A stretch of 42,937 nt of DNA from positions 1 through 42,937 of IMG/VR virus record IMGVR_UViG_3300034156_000034; one strand, written 5' to 3'. The translations under genes were made by a program, and so were the position numbers. Origin of the DNA: a virus. Under the pieces are notes generated by a model. The model had not been told where the DNA came from, searched no databases, and saw nothing but the letters and a program-made list of their open reading frames with translations. Numbering within the stretch: the first letter of the stretch is position 1; every line of letters begins with the position of its first letter. This document shows, piece after piece, positions 13,751-22,141 of this stretch.

Positions 13751-13987
13751 ATGCGCGAACCGAAGAAAGATCAGATCCTGTTTTTCGTTGACGGGCCTGT
13801 GCCCAGCAACGAAGACAAAGCAGCCGCCGAAGCGCTGGGCACCAAGTGCTTCCGCAACGCTCGCAAGGCGGGTAGTCCGCCTGTGGGAGGCTGCCGCGTG
13901 GCCGGCGCTGTTCCCGAGGCCTATCGTCGGTCGAAGGCTGTCCAGGTTGTGACCGCACCGGTGAACGGCAAGCCGCAGGGCAAGTAA
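13751..13987 (+). CDS. Small head-region protein
   Basis: A 78-residue protein with GGAGGG 9 bases before ATG 13751. It shares ILFFVDGPVPSNEDKAA, the (F/V)RNARKA core and VAGAVPEAYRRS with residues about 25-90 of the preceding protein but has no signal peptide. Small proteins of this kind follow capsid genes in related phages (from memory) and may be capsid decoration or cement proteins; that role is not shown by the sequence. Confidence 0.6.
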   Translation: MREPKKDQILFFVDGPVPSNEDKAAAEALGTKCFRNARKAGSPPVGGCRVAGAVPEAYRRSKAVQVVTAPVNGKPQGK

Positions 13988-14003
13988 CGAAAGGTGTTGG
14001 CGC

Positions 14004-14513
14004 GTGTCACTCACAGTTGAGACTGGAAGCCTCCAAGGCGCGGCTAATAGCTACGTCTCTGTGAGTGACACGCGCGTTTTTGCAGCCGCACGCGGAATCA
14101 CGCTGCCTGCTACCGAGGCGGCTGTTGAAGTCCTGCTTACGCTGGCGATGGATTTTGTAGAGAGTTTCCGCGACGAGTACCAGGGGCGAAAGCGGTCAGG
14201 AACGCAGGGCGCACAGTTCCCGCGCGTCGGCGTTGTCGTGGACGGCTTCCCTGTAGGCGAAGATGAGATCCCCGCTGTGCTGGTGAAGGCGCAGATGCAG
14301 CTCGCGTGCGACGCTTACACGCTGGGAACGTTGACGCCTGTTGGCGACGGGCGAGTGGTAGTCGAGGAAACAGTAGCCGGAGCCACGACTACGAAGTATG
14401 CGGATCACGGAGACAGCAATCCGCAGCCGCAGTTGACCGCCGCGCGTGCGTTGCTTGCTCCGTTGCTTGCGGGCGGCACGTCGAGCGGCTACGGCATCAC
14501 GGTGCGCGTATGA
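14004..14513 (+). CDS. Head-tail connector, DnaT-like family
   Basis: A 169-residue protein from GTG 14004 with AAAGG upstream. The N-terminus LTVETGSLQGAANSYVSVSD followed by TRVFAAARGITLP and a helical LLTLAMDFVE is typical of phage proteins labelled putative DnaT-like ssDNA-binding. In this position (after capsid, before neck genes) they act as head-completion/adaptor proteins on the portal. The stop overlaps the next ATG (ATGA). The adaptor role is inferred from gene order. Confidence 0.65.
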   Translation: MSLTVETGSLQGAANSYVSVSDTRVFAAARGITLPATEAAVEVLLTLAMDFVESFRDEYQGRKRSGTQGAQFPRVGVVVDGFPVGEDEIPAVLVKAQMQLACDAYTLGTLTPVGDGRVVVEETVAGATTTKYADHGDSNPQPQLTAARALLAPLLAGGTSSGYGITVRV

Positions 14514-14893
14514 ACTATGCACGGCTCGCACAGAACGCTGACAAGCAGCTCGCGAAGTTTGGTCAGCAGATCACCGTTACACGCTACGCGCCCTCGCGCA
14601 ACGCTGCTACAGGCGCTGTAGTGAAGGGCCTGCCTACCGCCATGGGCTCGGCAAACGCGGTTGAAGTTCCCGTCACGCAAGGTTTGATACAGTCGTTTGA
14701 GACCAGGCTAGACGAGGCGTCGCTAGTTGCAAAGACGATGCGCGCGTTCAAGGTGTCCGCATTGCTCGGTTTCAAGCCGCTTCCACAAGACGAGGTTGCG
14801 CTTGCTGACGGCTCTGTTTGGCCTGTTGTCGGATGCACACCTGTCAGCCCAGCGGGCACGCCAATCATTTACACGATCGGCGTGGCCAAGTGA
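14510..14893 (+). CDS. Head closure / neck protein
   Basis: A 127-residue protein starting at ATG 14510 in an ATGA overlap. The opening MNYARLAQNADKQLAKFGQQ with ITVTRY and a following beta-rich body (FKPLPQDEVALADGSVWPVV) matches small neck proteins in this gene-order position. It likely seals the portal after packaging and offers a surface to the tail. GTGA overlap with the next gene. The assignment is based on order and general features. Confidence 0.6.
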   Translation: MNYARLAQNADKQLAKFGQQITVTRYAPSRNAATGAVVKGLPTAMGSANAVEVPVTQGLIQSFETRLDEASLVAKTMRAFKVSALLGFKPLPQDEVALADGSVWPVVGCTPVSPAGTPIIYTIGVAK

Positions 14894-15294
14894 GCTTTGA
14901 GCTTGAAATCGAGAAGTTTGCTAACGAAGCTATGAGCGCTGTCGAGAACACGCGCCGTATTTTCATTGGTAACCTGTGCATTAGGATCATCGACCGCACA
15001 CCGGTGCTAAGCGGTCACCTCAAAGGCAACTGGCAGCCGAGCATTGGCGCGCCTGAAACGGACGAGGTTCCGCGCGCATCGAAAGACGGCGCGTATGTGA
15101 AGCGCCTTGCGCTTGACGTGCTCAATCGCTTGACGGGCGACGAGACTTTCTACTTCAGCAACAACGCGCCCTATGTGCTGCGCATCGAGTACGAAGGTCA
15201 CTCCAGTGTGAAAGCGCCTGACGGCATGGCGCGAATCAGCTTGGCTGAAGTGGGCCAACTGATCAACCAGGCCGTGCGCGACGGTGCTCTGTGA
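14890..15294 (+). CDS. Neck / tail-completion protein, HK97 gp10-like
   Basis: A 134-residue protein from GTG 14890 (GTGA overlap). The sequence contains RIIDRTPVLSGHLKGNWQPS (about 37-56), the T-P-V-x-S-G-x-L-x-x-N-W pattern typical of HK97 gp10-like neck proteins, and YFSNNAPYVLRIEYEGHS (about 94-111), the conserved N-x-x-P-Y-A/V...E-x-G-S region. It joins the neck to the tail. The next gene again begins with GTG overlapping the stop. Confidence 0.7.
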   Translation: MSFELEIEKFANEAMSAVENTRRIFIGNLCIRIIDRTPVLSGHLKGNWQPSIGAPETDEVPRASKDGAYVKRLALDVLNRLTGDETFYFSNNAPYVLRIEYEGHSSVKAPDGMARISLAEVGQLINQAVRDGAL

Positions 15295-15698
15295 GCTTTG
15301 CAGCCGCACAACTAGCGCTTGAGGTGCGGCTTGCAATCCCGCTTGCAGGATGGCTTGTGCAGTGGCCGAACGGACCGAAGATCCAGCCTGCAGGCATGCC
15401 CTACGCTGAAGTGTTCCACCTCCCCGCGGGAACATTTGTGGACACGCTAGGCCAGCACGGAAGCGACGTTACACCGGGGATTACGCAAGTTGATCTGTAC
15501 TTCGCTCTCGAAACAGGCAACAACGCGGCTGCAGCGGCCGTTGATACTTTTCGCTCGTCTTTCACGGCAAGCACGTGGCTTAGCAACAGCGGGCAAGCGG
15601 TGCTTGTCCGTTCATGCGGCCCAGGTCCCGCGCGCAAAGACGGCAGCTATTACAAGTCAATTGTAACTATTGAATGGGAAGCGCGGATTTCGCGCTGA
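15291..15698 (+). CDS. Tail terminator protein
   Basis: A 135-residue protein from GTG 15291 in a GTGA overlap. It starts with a helix, then IPLAGWLVQWPN and a beta-hairpin with VDLYFALETGNNAAAAAVDT, and ends VTIEWEARISR, as in DUF4128/gpU-like tail terminators that cap the tail tube. Size and location between the gp10-like gene and the tail tube gene fit. The assignment is positional plus a general pattern. Confidence 0.65.
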   Translation: MSFAAAQLALEVRLAIPLAGWLVQWPNGPKIQPAGMPYAEVFHLPAGTFVDTLGQHGSDVTPGITQVDLYFALETGNNAAAAAVDTFRSSFTASTWLSNSGQAVLVRSCGPGPARKDGSYYKSIVTIEWEARISR

Positions 15699-15708
15699 AA
15701 GGATCACA

Positions 15709-16638
15709 ATGGCCACAGGTGCAGCGCGAAGAATGGGCATTATTGCCGAGGCAAGCTATGGCGCTGGCGCGGGCGCAGCGCCTGCTTTTGATACCATGCT
15801 TGTACGGTCGGGCGGACCGCAGCTCAGTACCGACACGCTGGAAGACGACACGATTCGAGGCGACTTTCAGCGCCAAGGCGTGCGCACCGGTGCGCGCAAA
15901 GGCACGCTGGCGATCAACGATTGGTTGCGATACGGCGCGTACGACGCTTGGTTGGAAGCGCTGCTGGGCGGCACTTGGGCAGCGAACGTGCTCAAGACTG
16001 GACTGACCCGCCGATCGTTCGCGATTGAAGAGTATTTCGCCGATCTCGCGACGGCAGAGAACGAGTACCACGAATGGGACGGCGTCGAGTTCTCGAGCCT
16101 CGACATCAAGGTTGCCAACAATCAGCTTGTGTCGGCGGACTTCGGCGGGGTTTGCCGGAATATGACACCGGCAACGGCAGCAATCACCAGCGCCACCTAC
16201 GCCGCTGCGAGCACCAATCAGCCCTTTTCGTTCAAGGATGCGAGCTTCACGGCCGACGGTAGTGCACTCGGCATCATCACAGCTTGGAACCTCAAGATCG
16301 ATCGCGGCCTGCAACCGCGCTACGTTGCGAACGGCATCTATTCGCTGCGGCCTGACAGCAAGGTAGTCAAGGTCGGTGGCAGCATCGAAGTTTGGTTGGA
16401 CGCCGGCGCATCGGCTCTGATCACGGCGTGGTTGGCTGAGACGCAGAAGGCGCTTGGGCTGTCGCTGGTTGATCCTGCGGGCAACACGCTTGCAATCAAC
16501 GTACCCGCGTTGCGCCTCACGTCGGGATCACCAAACGTGCAAGGCGACGGGTCGATCCCGGTCTCATTCACTTTCGAGGCGTACTACGACAGTGTGACGG
16601 CGTCGCAATTGACGATCACACGCACACCGCACGCGTAA
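15709..16638 (+). CDS. Major tail tube protein
   Basis: A 309-residue protein, ATG 15709 preceded by GAAAGGATCACA. The sequence opens with ARRMGIIAEASYGAGAGAAP and contains RRSFAIEEYFADLATAENEY plus repeated beta-strand pairs ending FTFEAYYDSVTASQLTIT, as in siphovirus tail tube proteins, which stack as hexamer rings. It precedes the frameshifted chaperone and the tape measure gene, the standard order. Length is normal for a tube protein with an extra domain. Confidence 0.75.
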   Translation: MATGAARRMGIIAEASYGAGAGAAPAFDTMLVRSGGPQLSTDTLEDDTIRGDFQRQGVRTGARKGTLAINDWLRYGAYDAWLEALLGGTWAANVLKTGLTRRSFAIEEYFADLATAENEYHEWDGVEFSSLDIKVANNQLVSADFGGVCRNMTPATAAITSATYAAASTNQPFSFKDASFTADGSALGIITAWNLKIDRGLQPRYVANGIYSLRPDSKVVKVGGSIEVWLDAGASALITAWLAETQKALGLSLVDPAGNTLAINVPALRLTSGSPNVQGDGSIPVSFTFEAYYDSVTASQLTITRTPHA

Positions 16639-16667
16639 GCGACTGACTGCAAAAGGAGGCTTCCACT

Positions 16668-17147
16668 ATGCAAATCAAAGAACTGTTCACGAGACAAAAG
16701 CACAACGAAGGCGTCTGGATTGACGTTCGGAACGAAGCCGGCGCTGTCGTAGGTAGGATCCGTATTCGCGGGCTCGACTCCGACGCGTATCGGTCGGCGC
16801 ATGATGGTCTCAATCAAGCCATGGTTAGGCTTGCCGGCGCTGTGCGTGCGCAAGGCGCCGACGCGCAGTTGTTGCCTGCCACGCAGGCCGAGAAGGATGC
16901 GGCGAAGCTGGCAGAACGCGTGGCGCTGGTTGCTGCGTGGAGCTTCGACGACGAGTGCAACGACGCGAACGTGACTGAGCTGTTCAAGGAGGCGCCTTTC
17001 CTGTGCGAGCAAGCATTCGCCGTCGCCTGTGACCGTGACCGTTTTTTAGGGATCAGCTCGCAGCCTTCTACCGATGGGCCGACTACCAACTCGGACTCAG
17101 CAAGCCTGCAACAGAAGGAGCCGATCACAGCCTCGCCGAATCCCTAG
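16668..17147 (+). CDS. Tail assembly chaperone, short form (gpG-like)
   Basis: A 159-residue product of normal termination. ATG 16668 has AAAGGAGGCTTCCACT upstream. The N-terminal half has beta-strands typical of gpG-like chaperones (GVWIDVRNEAGAVVGRIRIR), followed by a helical region. After codon 127 the zero frame encodes a low-complexity tail (SSQPSTDGPTTNSDSASLQQ), which is what is expected when the functional continuation lies in another frame. It should bind the tape measure protein during tail assembly. Confidence 0.75.
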   Translation: MQIKELFTRQKHNEGVWIDVRNEAGAVVGRIRIRGLDSDAYRSAHDGLNQAMVRLAGAVRAQGADAQLLPATQAEKDAAKLAERVALVAAWSFDDECNDANVTELFKEAPFLCEQAFAVACDRDRFLGISSQPSTDGPTTNSDSASLQQKEPITASPNP

Positions 17148-17377
17148 CGGCGTACAAAGCGCGCACCGGTGAGCTTCCGCCAGGGCACGCAGATGCGCCG
17201 AATCCCCCTGAAGAGCTGCTGTATTTGTGGACACTGTTCTGTGACTTAGCGACCGGAGAAGAGCTTACTTACAGTGAGATCGAAGCTTGCGCTAGAGCAA
17301 CAGGACGACAATTCGCAACGTGGGAGGCTGAGGCGTTACACTTCCTCGACAAGTTACGCAGAAAGGTTGCAAAATGA
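16668..17377 (+). CDS. Tail assembly chaperone, -1 frameshift product (gpGT-like)
   Basis: A programmed -1 shift at T-TTT-TTA (17042-17048) would join 127 zero-frame codons to 109 codons of the -1 frame (from AGG 17048), giving 236 residues. The -1 frame has no stop until TGA 17375-17377 and encodes a well-formed helical protein (RDQLAAFYRWADYQLGLSKP; later EELLYLWTLFCDLATGEE). This segment has no ribosome site or start of its own. The stop overlaps the ATG of the tape measure gene at 17374. This matches the G/GT arrangement of lambda-like tails. The shift itself is inferred from the sequence. Confidence 0.8.
17042..17048 (+). promoter_or_regulatory. -1 ribosomal slippery site TTTTTTA
   Basis: The heptamer is in the correct phase (T TTT TTA in the zero frame of the chaperone gene) and is a canonical X-XXY-YYZ site. 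The -1 frame is open for 109 codons after it. Confidence 0.8.
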
Positions 17378-20184
17378 GCAGCACAGCACGCCTGGAACTA
17401 GTAGTCACAAGCAGCGGCATACAGAGTGCTGATAAGGATCTCAAGCAGCTCACTGCGACGGCGAAAGAGACAGCACGCCAGCAGCAGCATATGGCGGACA
17501 TCTTCGCCGAAGTGGCTGCAGCCGAGGCGCAAGCGGCGAAGAAAGCCATTGAAGCTTCGAGCGCGAAGGCCGCTGCTAGCGCGAAGGCTGCTGCAGCAGC
17601 CGAGCAACAGTATGAACGCGAATTCGCCGCGCTAGCGAGCAAGGAAGCCAAAGCCGCAGACCTATCGAAGCGCGCGTATGAGCGCGAATTCGCGGCGTTG
17701 GTTGCCAAAGAAGATAAGGTCGCAGCATCCAATAAGAAGGCTGCCGAGGCTGCTGAGAAGGAAGCAAAGCGCGCGGCAGATGCGGCGGTAAAGCAAGCGC
17801 AGCGCGAAGCCGATGCTTGGAACGACGCCAAGCAGAAGGCGATCGCTCGTCACGAGAAGCAAACAGAACTAGCTGAGAAGGCATCGCAACGGCAGCTTGC
17901 CGTTGTAGAAAGGCAAGCAAAGCGTGAAGCTGAGCTGTGGAACAATCAGATCCAGCGTGCGAAGGCCGGTCTTGACGGCGTGCTGCCTATCCGCCCGCGC
18001 TTGGAAGCCATGCTTCAGGGCGTACAGCAGCAGCTTTCTACGAAGGCTGCGCCTTCCGCCGGTGTAGGCGGCGCTGCGGGTGTGCTACTTAACGACGGCT
18101 CATCGGCTGCGCTCGCGTCTCTTTCGGGTTTGGCTGCGCCTGCGGCGGCTGCGGCTATCGCGCTTGCGGGCCTGCACAAGGTAGTGGCCGAAACGTCTGC
18201 ATACGACGGCTTGATTGCGCGCCTTGCCGGCGTTGCTGGCGGAACAGAAGCCGCACGCGAAAAATTCGATGCGCTTGAGCAGTTGTCGGATTCTACGATC
18301 TTCACTGAGAATCAAGTCACTGAAGCGTTTATCCGAATGGAGCAAAACGGGCTCAAGCCTACAAACGAGACACTTTCGGCTTTTGCTAACATCGCGTCGG
18401 CTACAGGCAGCAGCATCGAGCAACTAAGCGAGGCCAGCCTAAACGCGTCGCTTGGGAACTATAAGGGCCTGCGCCAGTTTGGAATCAAAGCCGTCGCAGA
18501 GGGCGACAATCTGAAAGTCACCTTCAAGGGAGTCTCAACAACTATCGGTAATAGCGCCGATGCGATCACACAGTATCTTGTTGGCATCGGAGAAACAGAC
18601 TTCGCGGGTGCGGCTGCGCGACAGCTCGACACAATGGGCGGATCGGTCAAGCGCTTGGAAGACGCTTGGGGCGACATGTTCCGCGAGATCGGACGCGGAG
18701 CCGTGGGTGAGTTCATTTCCACGGGAATGAAGGAGGCTGCGAATGCGATCAACCTGACGACAACGGCGCTCGAAGCGTTGCTGTACACGGCATCACAGCG
18801 GCCGAAGTTCACAGGAATGAGCACAGACCTAGCCGCTTTTGCAAAAGGCGCGGCTAAGTGGGGAGCGCCGCAGACGGACGAAGAACTGTCACTTGCCGAC
18901 AAAGCGCAGGCCGCCGTGGAGACAATTGAGAAGGGTCGCATGTCTTCGGCAGACAAGGCGCTAGCGGCGTATCTTGATCGTGAAGCTACGCTGCGCGAGT
19001 CCTTGGTGCAGGGGCTTTCCGGCGATCTCGGCGCAGCTCTTGCCGAAGATAAGCGCCAGTATGAAGCCAGCGTTAACGGCGCAGGTAGCAAGGCAGCAAA
19101 AGCTGACTACACACCGACCATTTCAGCAGGGCAACAGACGGGCTTTGCTGCTTACTCGCAGATGATCAAGCAGCAAGAGCAGTCAGAGCTTGAGGCTGTG
19201 CACACTTCTCTATTGAAGAAAGAGGACTCGGCCGAGGAGTTTTACCAACACAACAAAGCGATACTTGAGCGCAGCGCAGGAGATCAGACGGGCTATCTTG
19301 TTGACAACGAAGTACGCTGGGCAAAGCACCTAGACGAGCTAGCAGCTAAACAGCTCGCAGCAGACGCTAAGCTGGCAAAAGACCAGGTGGAGCTACAGAA
19401 GCGCCTGCAAAACATCGGCATCGGCCCGCAGACGCAAGCACAGATGATACAGCGCAAGTACGCCGGCCAGTACACGGATCTCGGCGCGGCGTTGTCCGAC
19501 AATCTGAGCGGCAAAAACGGTCCGGAATTGAAAACTGAAGCTGAGGAAACGTACGCGCGCAAGTCCGTCGAAATTGAGCGTGCGCGCACACGCGAGATCG
19601 CGCAGATGAATGAAGAGCTTGTGCAGCAATCGCTGCAAAACACCGAAGCGATCTTCGGGAATCTGGCAACTGTAGCGGAAAATTGGGGCGGAAAACAATC
19701 GGACGCCTACTCGGCTATGTTCGCTGCACAGCAAGCGTTCGGCGTCGCGAGCGCGACTGTCGCTATGGGCGTTGGGTTTGCCAAGGCTGCAGAGCTTGGC
19801 TGGCCCGCTGGCATCCCTGCCGGCCTCGAAGCGCTCGCACACGGCACGCGCGCACTGTCCATGATTTCGAGCGCGAAGTATGCGGGCGCGAAGGATGGGG
19901 GCGGCTACGTACCTGAAGGAAGCTATGCGACTGTTGCCGAGAAGCGGCCCGAGATCGTGTCTCGTGAGCGCTTCGTAGCGGGGCCAGCCTACGTCACTGG
20001 CGGTGCGGAAACGGCGCGCATGCTTGGCGGCGGAAATGGCCAGCCTGTTATCAATATCAAGGTTGTGAATACGGCCGACGGCAGGCCTAACGCTTACCGC
20101 GCGTCCAGCGCTCGCGAACGCGTCGTGGTCAACGACATGCGCCGCAACCAAGGCGCTATCCAGCGCATCGCAGGCGGGCGCTAA
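17374..20184 (+). CDS. Tape measure protein
   Basis: A 936-residue protein that sets tail length and probably moves into the host envelope with the DNA. The start overlaps the frameshift product's stop. Residues about 25-200 are an Ala/Lys/Glu-rich coiled coil with near-repeated units (YEREFAALASKEAKAADLSK then YEREFAALVAKEDKVAASNK). A hydrophobic block lies around 245-270, and the C-terminal third has another hydrophobic, Gly-rich section and a basic end. At roughly 0.15 nm per residue the tail would be about 140 nm. No lytic transglycosylase or peptidase motif is obvious. Confidence 0.85.
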   Translation: MSSTARLELVVTSSGIQSADKDLKQLTATAKETARQQQHMADIFAEVAAAEAQAAKKAIEASSAKAAASAKAAAAAEQQYEREFAALASKEAKAADLSKRAYEREFAALVAKEDKVAASNKKAAEAAEKEAKRAADAAVKQAQREADAWNDAKQKAIARHEKQTELAEKASQRQLAVVERQAKREAELWNNQIQRAKAGLDGVLPIRPRLEAMLQGVQQQLSTKAAPSAGVGGAAGVLLNDGSSAALASLSGLAAPAAAAAIALAGLHKVVAETSAYDGLIARLAGVAGGTEAAREKFDALEQLSDSTIFTENQVTEAFIRMEQNGLKPTNETLSAFANIASATGSSIEQLSEASLNASLGNYKGLRQFGIKAVAEGDNLKVTFKGVSTTIGNSADAITQYLVGIGETDFAGAAARQLDTMGGSVKRLEDAWGDMFREIGRGAVGEFISTGMKEAANAINLTTTALEALLYTASQRPKFTGMSTDLAAFAKGAAKWGAPQTDEELSLADKAQAAVETIEKGRMSSADKALAAYLDREATLRESLVQGLSGDLGAALAEDKRQYEASVNGAGSKAAKADYTPTISAGQQTGFAAYSQMIKQQEQSELEAVHTSLLKKEDSAEEFYQHNKAILERSAGDQTGYLVDNEVRWAKHLDELAAKQLAADAKLAKDQVELQKRLQNIGIGPQTQAQMIQRKYAGQYTDLGAALSDNLSGKNGPELKTEAEETYARKSVEIERARTREIAQMNEELVQQSLQNTEAIFGNLATVAENWGGKQSDAYSAMFAAQQAFGVASATVAMGVGFAKAAELGWPAGIPAGLEALAHGTRALSMISSAKYAGAKDGGGYVPEGSYATVAEKRPEIVSRERFVAGPAYVTGGAETARMLGGGNGQPVINIKVVNTADGRPNAYRASSARERVVVNDMRRNQGAIQRIAGGR

Positions 20185-21353
20185 TGCCGACTTGGCCCTA
20201 TCGCCCTCGAGACACGCCGTCGGAAAGGCTCGCGTGGCGCACCGACGTGATTCGCTGTCATTCAGCGGAATACCGCGCGCGCTTGCGCGACTGTCCGCGC
20301 GTGGTATGGGATCACGCTTACATTCTAGACGCGCGCGACTACGCAGACGCGCTGGACTTCTGCAAGGCAAATGCAGCAGCGACTGTTGACGTGCCAGAAT
20401 GGAACAGCCTCGTGGACATTCCCGCTACAACTGCGGGCACAGTGGTGCTCTCAATTGCTGGCGCGGACACTATGCCCGCGTACGCAGCAGGCGGAAAAGC
20501 GATCCTTTGGGAAAGCAATTCCTCTTTCGAAGTCGTAAGCGTAACCGGAGTATCCGGGGATTCTGTTTCGATTTCGGCGACGACACGCAATCACAACAAA
20601 TCCACAGCAGCGCCGCTGCGCGCATGCGTATTTGACAAGCTGCTGGAGTCTGATCGCGAGCCCGCGATCTACGTTCGCGCAACTGCTGCTTTCGGCTGCG
20701 ATGTTACCGAAGATCTCACGCCTACTTACGGAAGCGGAATTGCATACCCTGACTATCTGGGCAGTCCCGTGGTAGCTGACAGGGTCGAAATGTTAAGCGG
20801 CGTGCGCGAGGCCATTGACTGCGAAGTGCAGACGCTGGATTCGGTCGTTGGTATGGTAGATCGGCGCGCCGTCTACGCGACAGCAGGCCGCGCATTCATG
20901 CTCGCATGGTACTGCCCAACGCGCGCCGACGTGTGGAATCTGCGACGTTGGCTGCACAGTCGCAAGGGGCAACAGAAAAACTTTTGGTCGCTCAGTTGGA
21001 CGCCTGACGTGCAGATCACAGGTGACATCGTTAGCGGAACGACAAGCATCGAGATCGAGGCCATAGGCTTCGCTTCAAAGCGGACGCTTCCTTGTGACTT
21101 TGCTGTTGTTGTCAAGCGCAATGGTGGCGTGTACCTGTTTCGTGTTGTGGGTGCATCTTCGGGCAGTCCTGGCCGCGAATTGCTTACTCTGTCGGAACCG
21201 CTTGCATGTGTTCCACTGTCTGCACAAGATATCGAGTTGACGTGCAAGATCACGCTGTCGCGGTTTGCTACTGACGAAGTAGAGATCCAGCATCTGCCGG
21301 GAGGGCAAGCAACGATCGCGGTCTCTATTGTGGAGGATCCAAACACGCCATGA
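20184..21353 (+). CDS. Distal tail / baseplate hub-like protein
   Basis: A 389-residue protein whose ATG overlaps the tape measure stop by one base (TAATG). The N-terminus WPYRPRDTPSERLAWRTDVI with a following RARLRDCPR resembles phage minor tail proteins found directly after the tape measure. The middle and C-terminus are beta-rich, with a V-K-R-N-G-G-V-Y-L-F strand pattern. It should form the collar between tail tube and tip complex. The stop overlaps the next ATG (ATGA). The assignment is from gene order; no catalytic motif is seen. Confidence 0.6.
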   Translation: MPTWPYRPRDTPSERLAWRTDVIRCHSAEYRARLRDCPRVVWDHAYILDARDYADALDFCKANAAATVDVPEWNSLVDIPATTAGTVVLSIAGADTMPAYAAGGKAILWESNSSFEVVSVTGVSGDSVSISATTRNHNKSTAAPLRACVFDKLLESDREPAIYVRATAAFGCDVTEDLTPTYGSGIAYPDYLGSPVVADRVEMLSGVREAIDCEVQTLDSVVGMVDRRAVYATAGRAFMLAWYCPTRADVWNLRRWLHSRKGQQKNFWSLSWTPDVQITGDIVSGTTSIEIEAIGFASKRTLPCDFAVVVKRNGGVYLFRVVGASSGSPGRELLTLSEPLACVPLSAQDIELTCKITLSRFATDEVEIQHLPGGQATIAVSIVEDPNTP

Positions 21354-22141
21354 GTTTTGATTCGCTAGAACAGTCGCAGCAAGACTCGCAGCCTATTGAC
21401 CTGTTCCAGTTCAAGCAGGGCTCGGCAGCTTGGCGCTATACCAATTACCCAAAGCAGATCCTGAAGATTGACTTTACGTGGGTGCCGCGCGCAATCACGC
21501 GATCCACAATCACCAAAGCGGACACTGTTCCGAAAGATACAATTGTCGTCAATCTTCCGTTTGACGACAATTTAGTGCCGTCGCTTCGCCTCGGCATACT
21601 GTCGAAGCCGACGCAAGTGATCATCTTTCGCACGCAGGCCGACGTCGATTTCGCGCGCGTAATGTGGCGCGGGCGCGTCGCCAAGACAATTCGCAATGGG
21701 CCGCACGCGGCTATTACGTGCGAGCCCATCTTTGGCAACCTGCTGCGCATGGGAATCACACAACCGTACTCGCGATCTTGTCGGCATGTCTTTGGCGGGC
21801 CAGGCTGCTTTGTGGATACCGACAGTTACAAAGTTCACGCGCAAGTTGCGTCTGTTGACGGGGCGAAGGTGCAACTGCTGTTGCTTACGCCGCCCAACTT
21901 TATCGGCGGAACATTTGTGACCGCAGGAGGAGAGTCACGCATGGTAATTGCACAGTCCGGATCAACTGTGACACTCATTCGACGCGTCTCTGTTGCCGCT
22001 GCCGATTTCGTTGACGTGATTCCCAGCTGCGATCGCTCGCTCGGAACCTGCGACACTGTTTACCACAACGCGGGCAACTTTGGCGGATTCCCTGGGATCC
22101 CACTGATTAACCCCTTCACTGTCTCAAGGTCGGTGTTCTAA
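21350..22141 (+). CDS. Minor tail protein, BR0599/DUF2163-like
   Basis: A 263-residue protein in an ATGA overlap with the previous gene. Its C-terminal half has paired cysteines: CRHVFGGPGCFVD (about 142-154) and CDRSLGTCDTVYHNAGNFGG (about 228-247) followed by FPGIPLINPF. This is the pattern of BR0599-type or lambda gpL-like proteins, some of which bind an iron-sulfur cluster in the tail tip. The N-terminal half is beta-rich. Whether the cysteines hold a metal here cannot be told from the sequence. Confidence 0.65.
   Translation: MSFDSLEQSQQDSQPIDLFQFKQGSAAWRYTNYPKQILKIDFTWVPRAITRSTITKADTVPKDTIVVNLPFDDNLVPSLRLGILSKPTQVIIFRTQADVDFARVMWRGRVAKTIRNGPHAAITCEPIFGNLLRMGITQPYSRSCRHVFGGPGCFVDTDSYKVHAQVASVDGAKVQLLLLTPPNFIGGTFVTAGGESRMVIAQSGSTVTLIRRVSVAAADFVDVIPSCDRSLGTCDTVYHNAGNFGGFPGIPLINPFTVSRSVF

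Noticed and set aside
19393-20370. A 325-codon minus-strand open frame
   Set aside because: Antisense to the end of the tape measure gene and start of the next tail gene; Arg/Cys/Ala-rich composition typical of a shadow.
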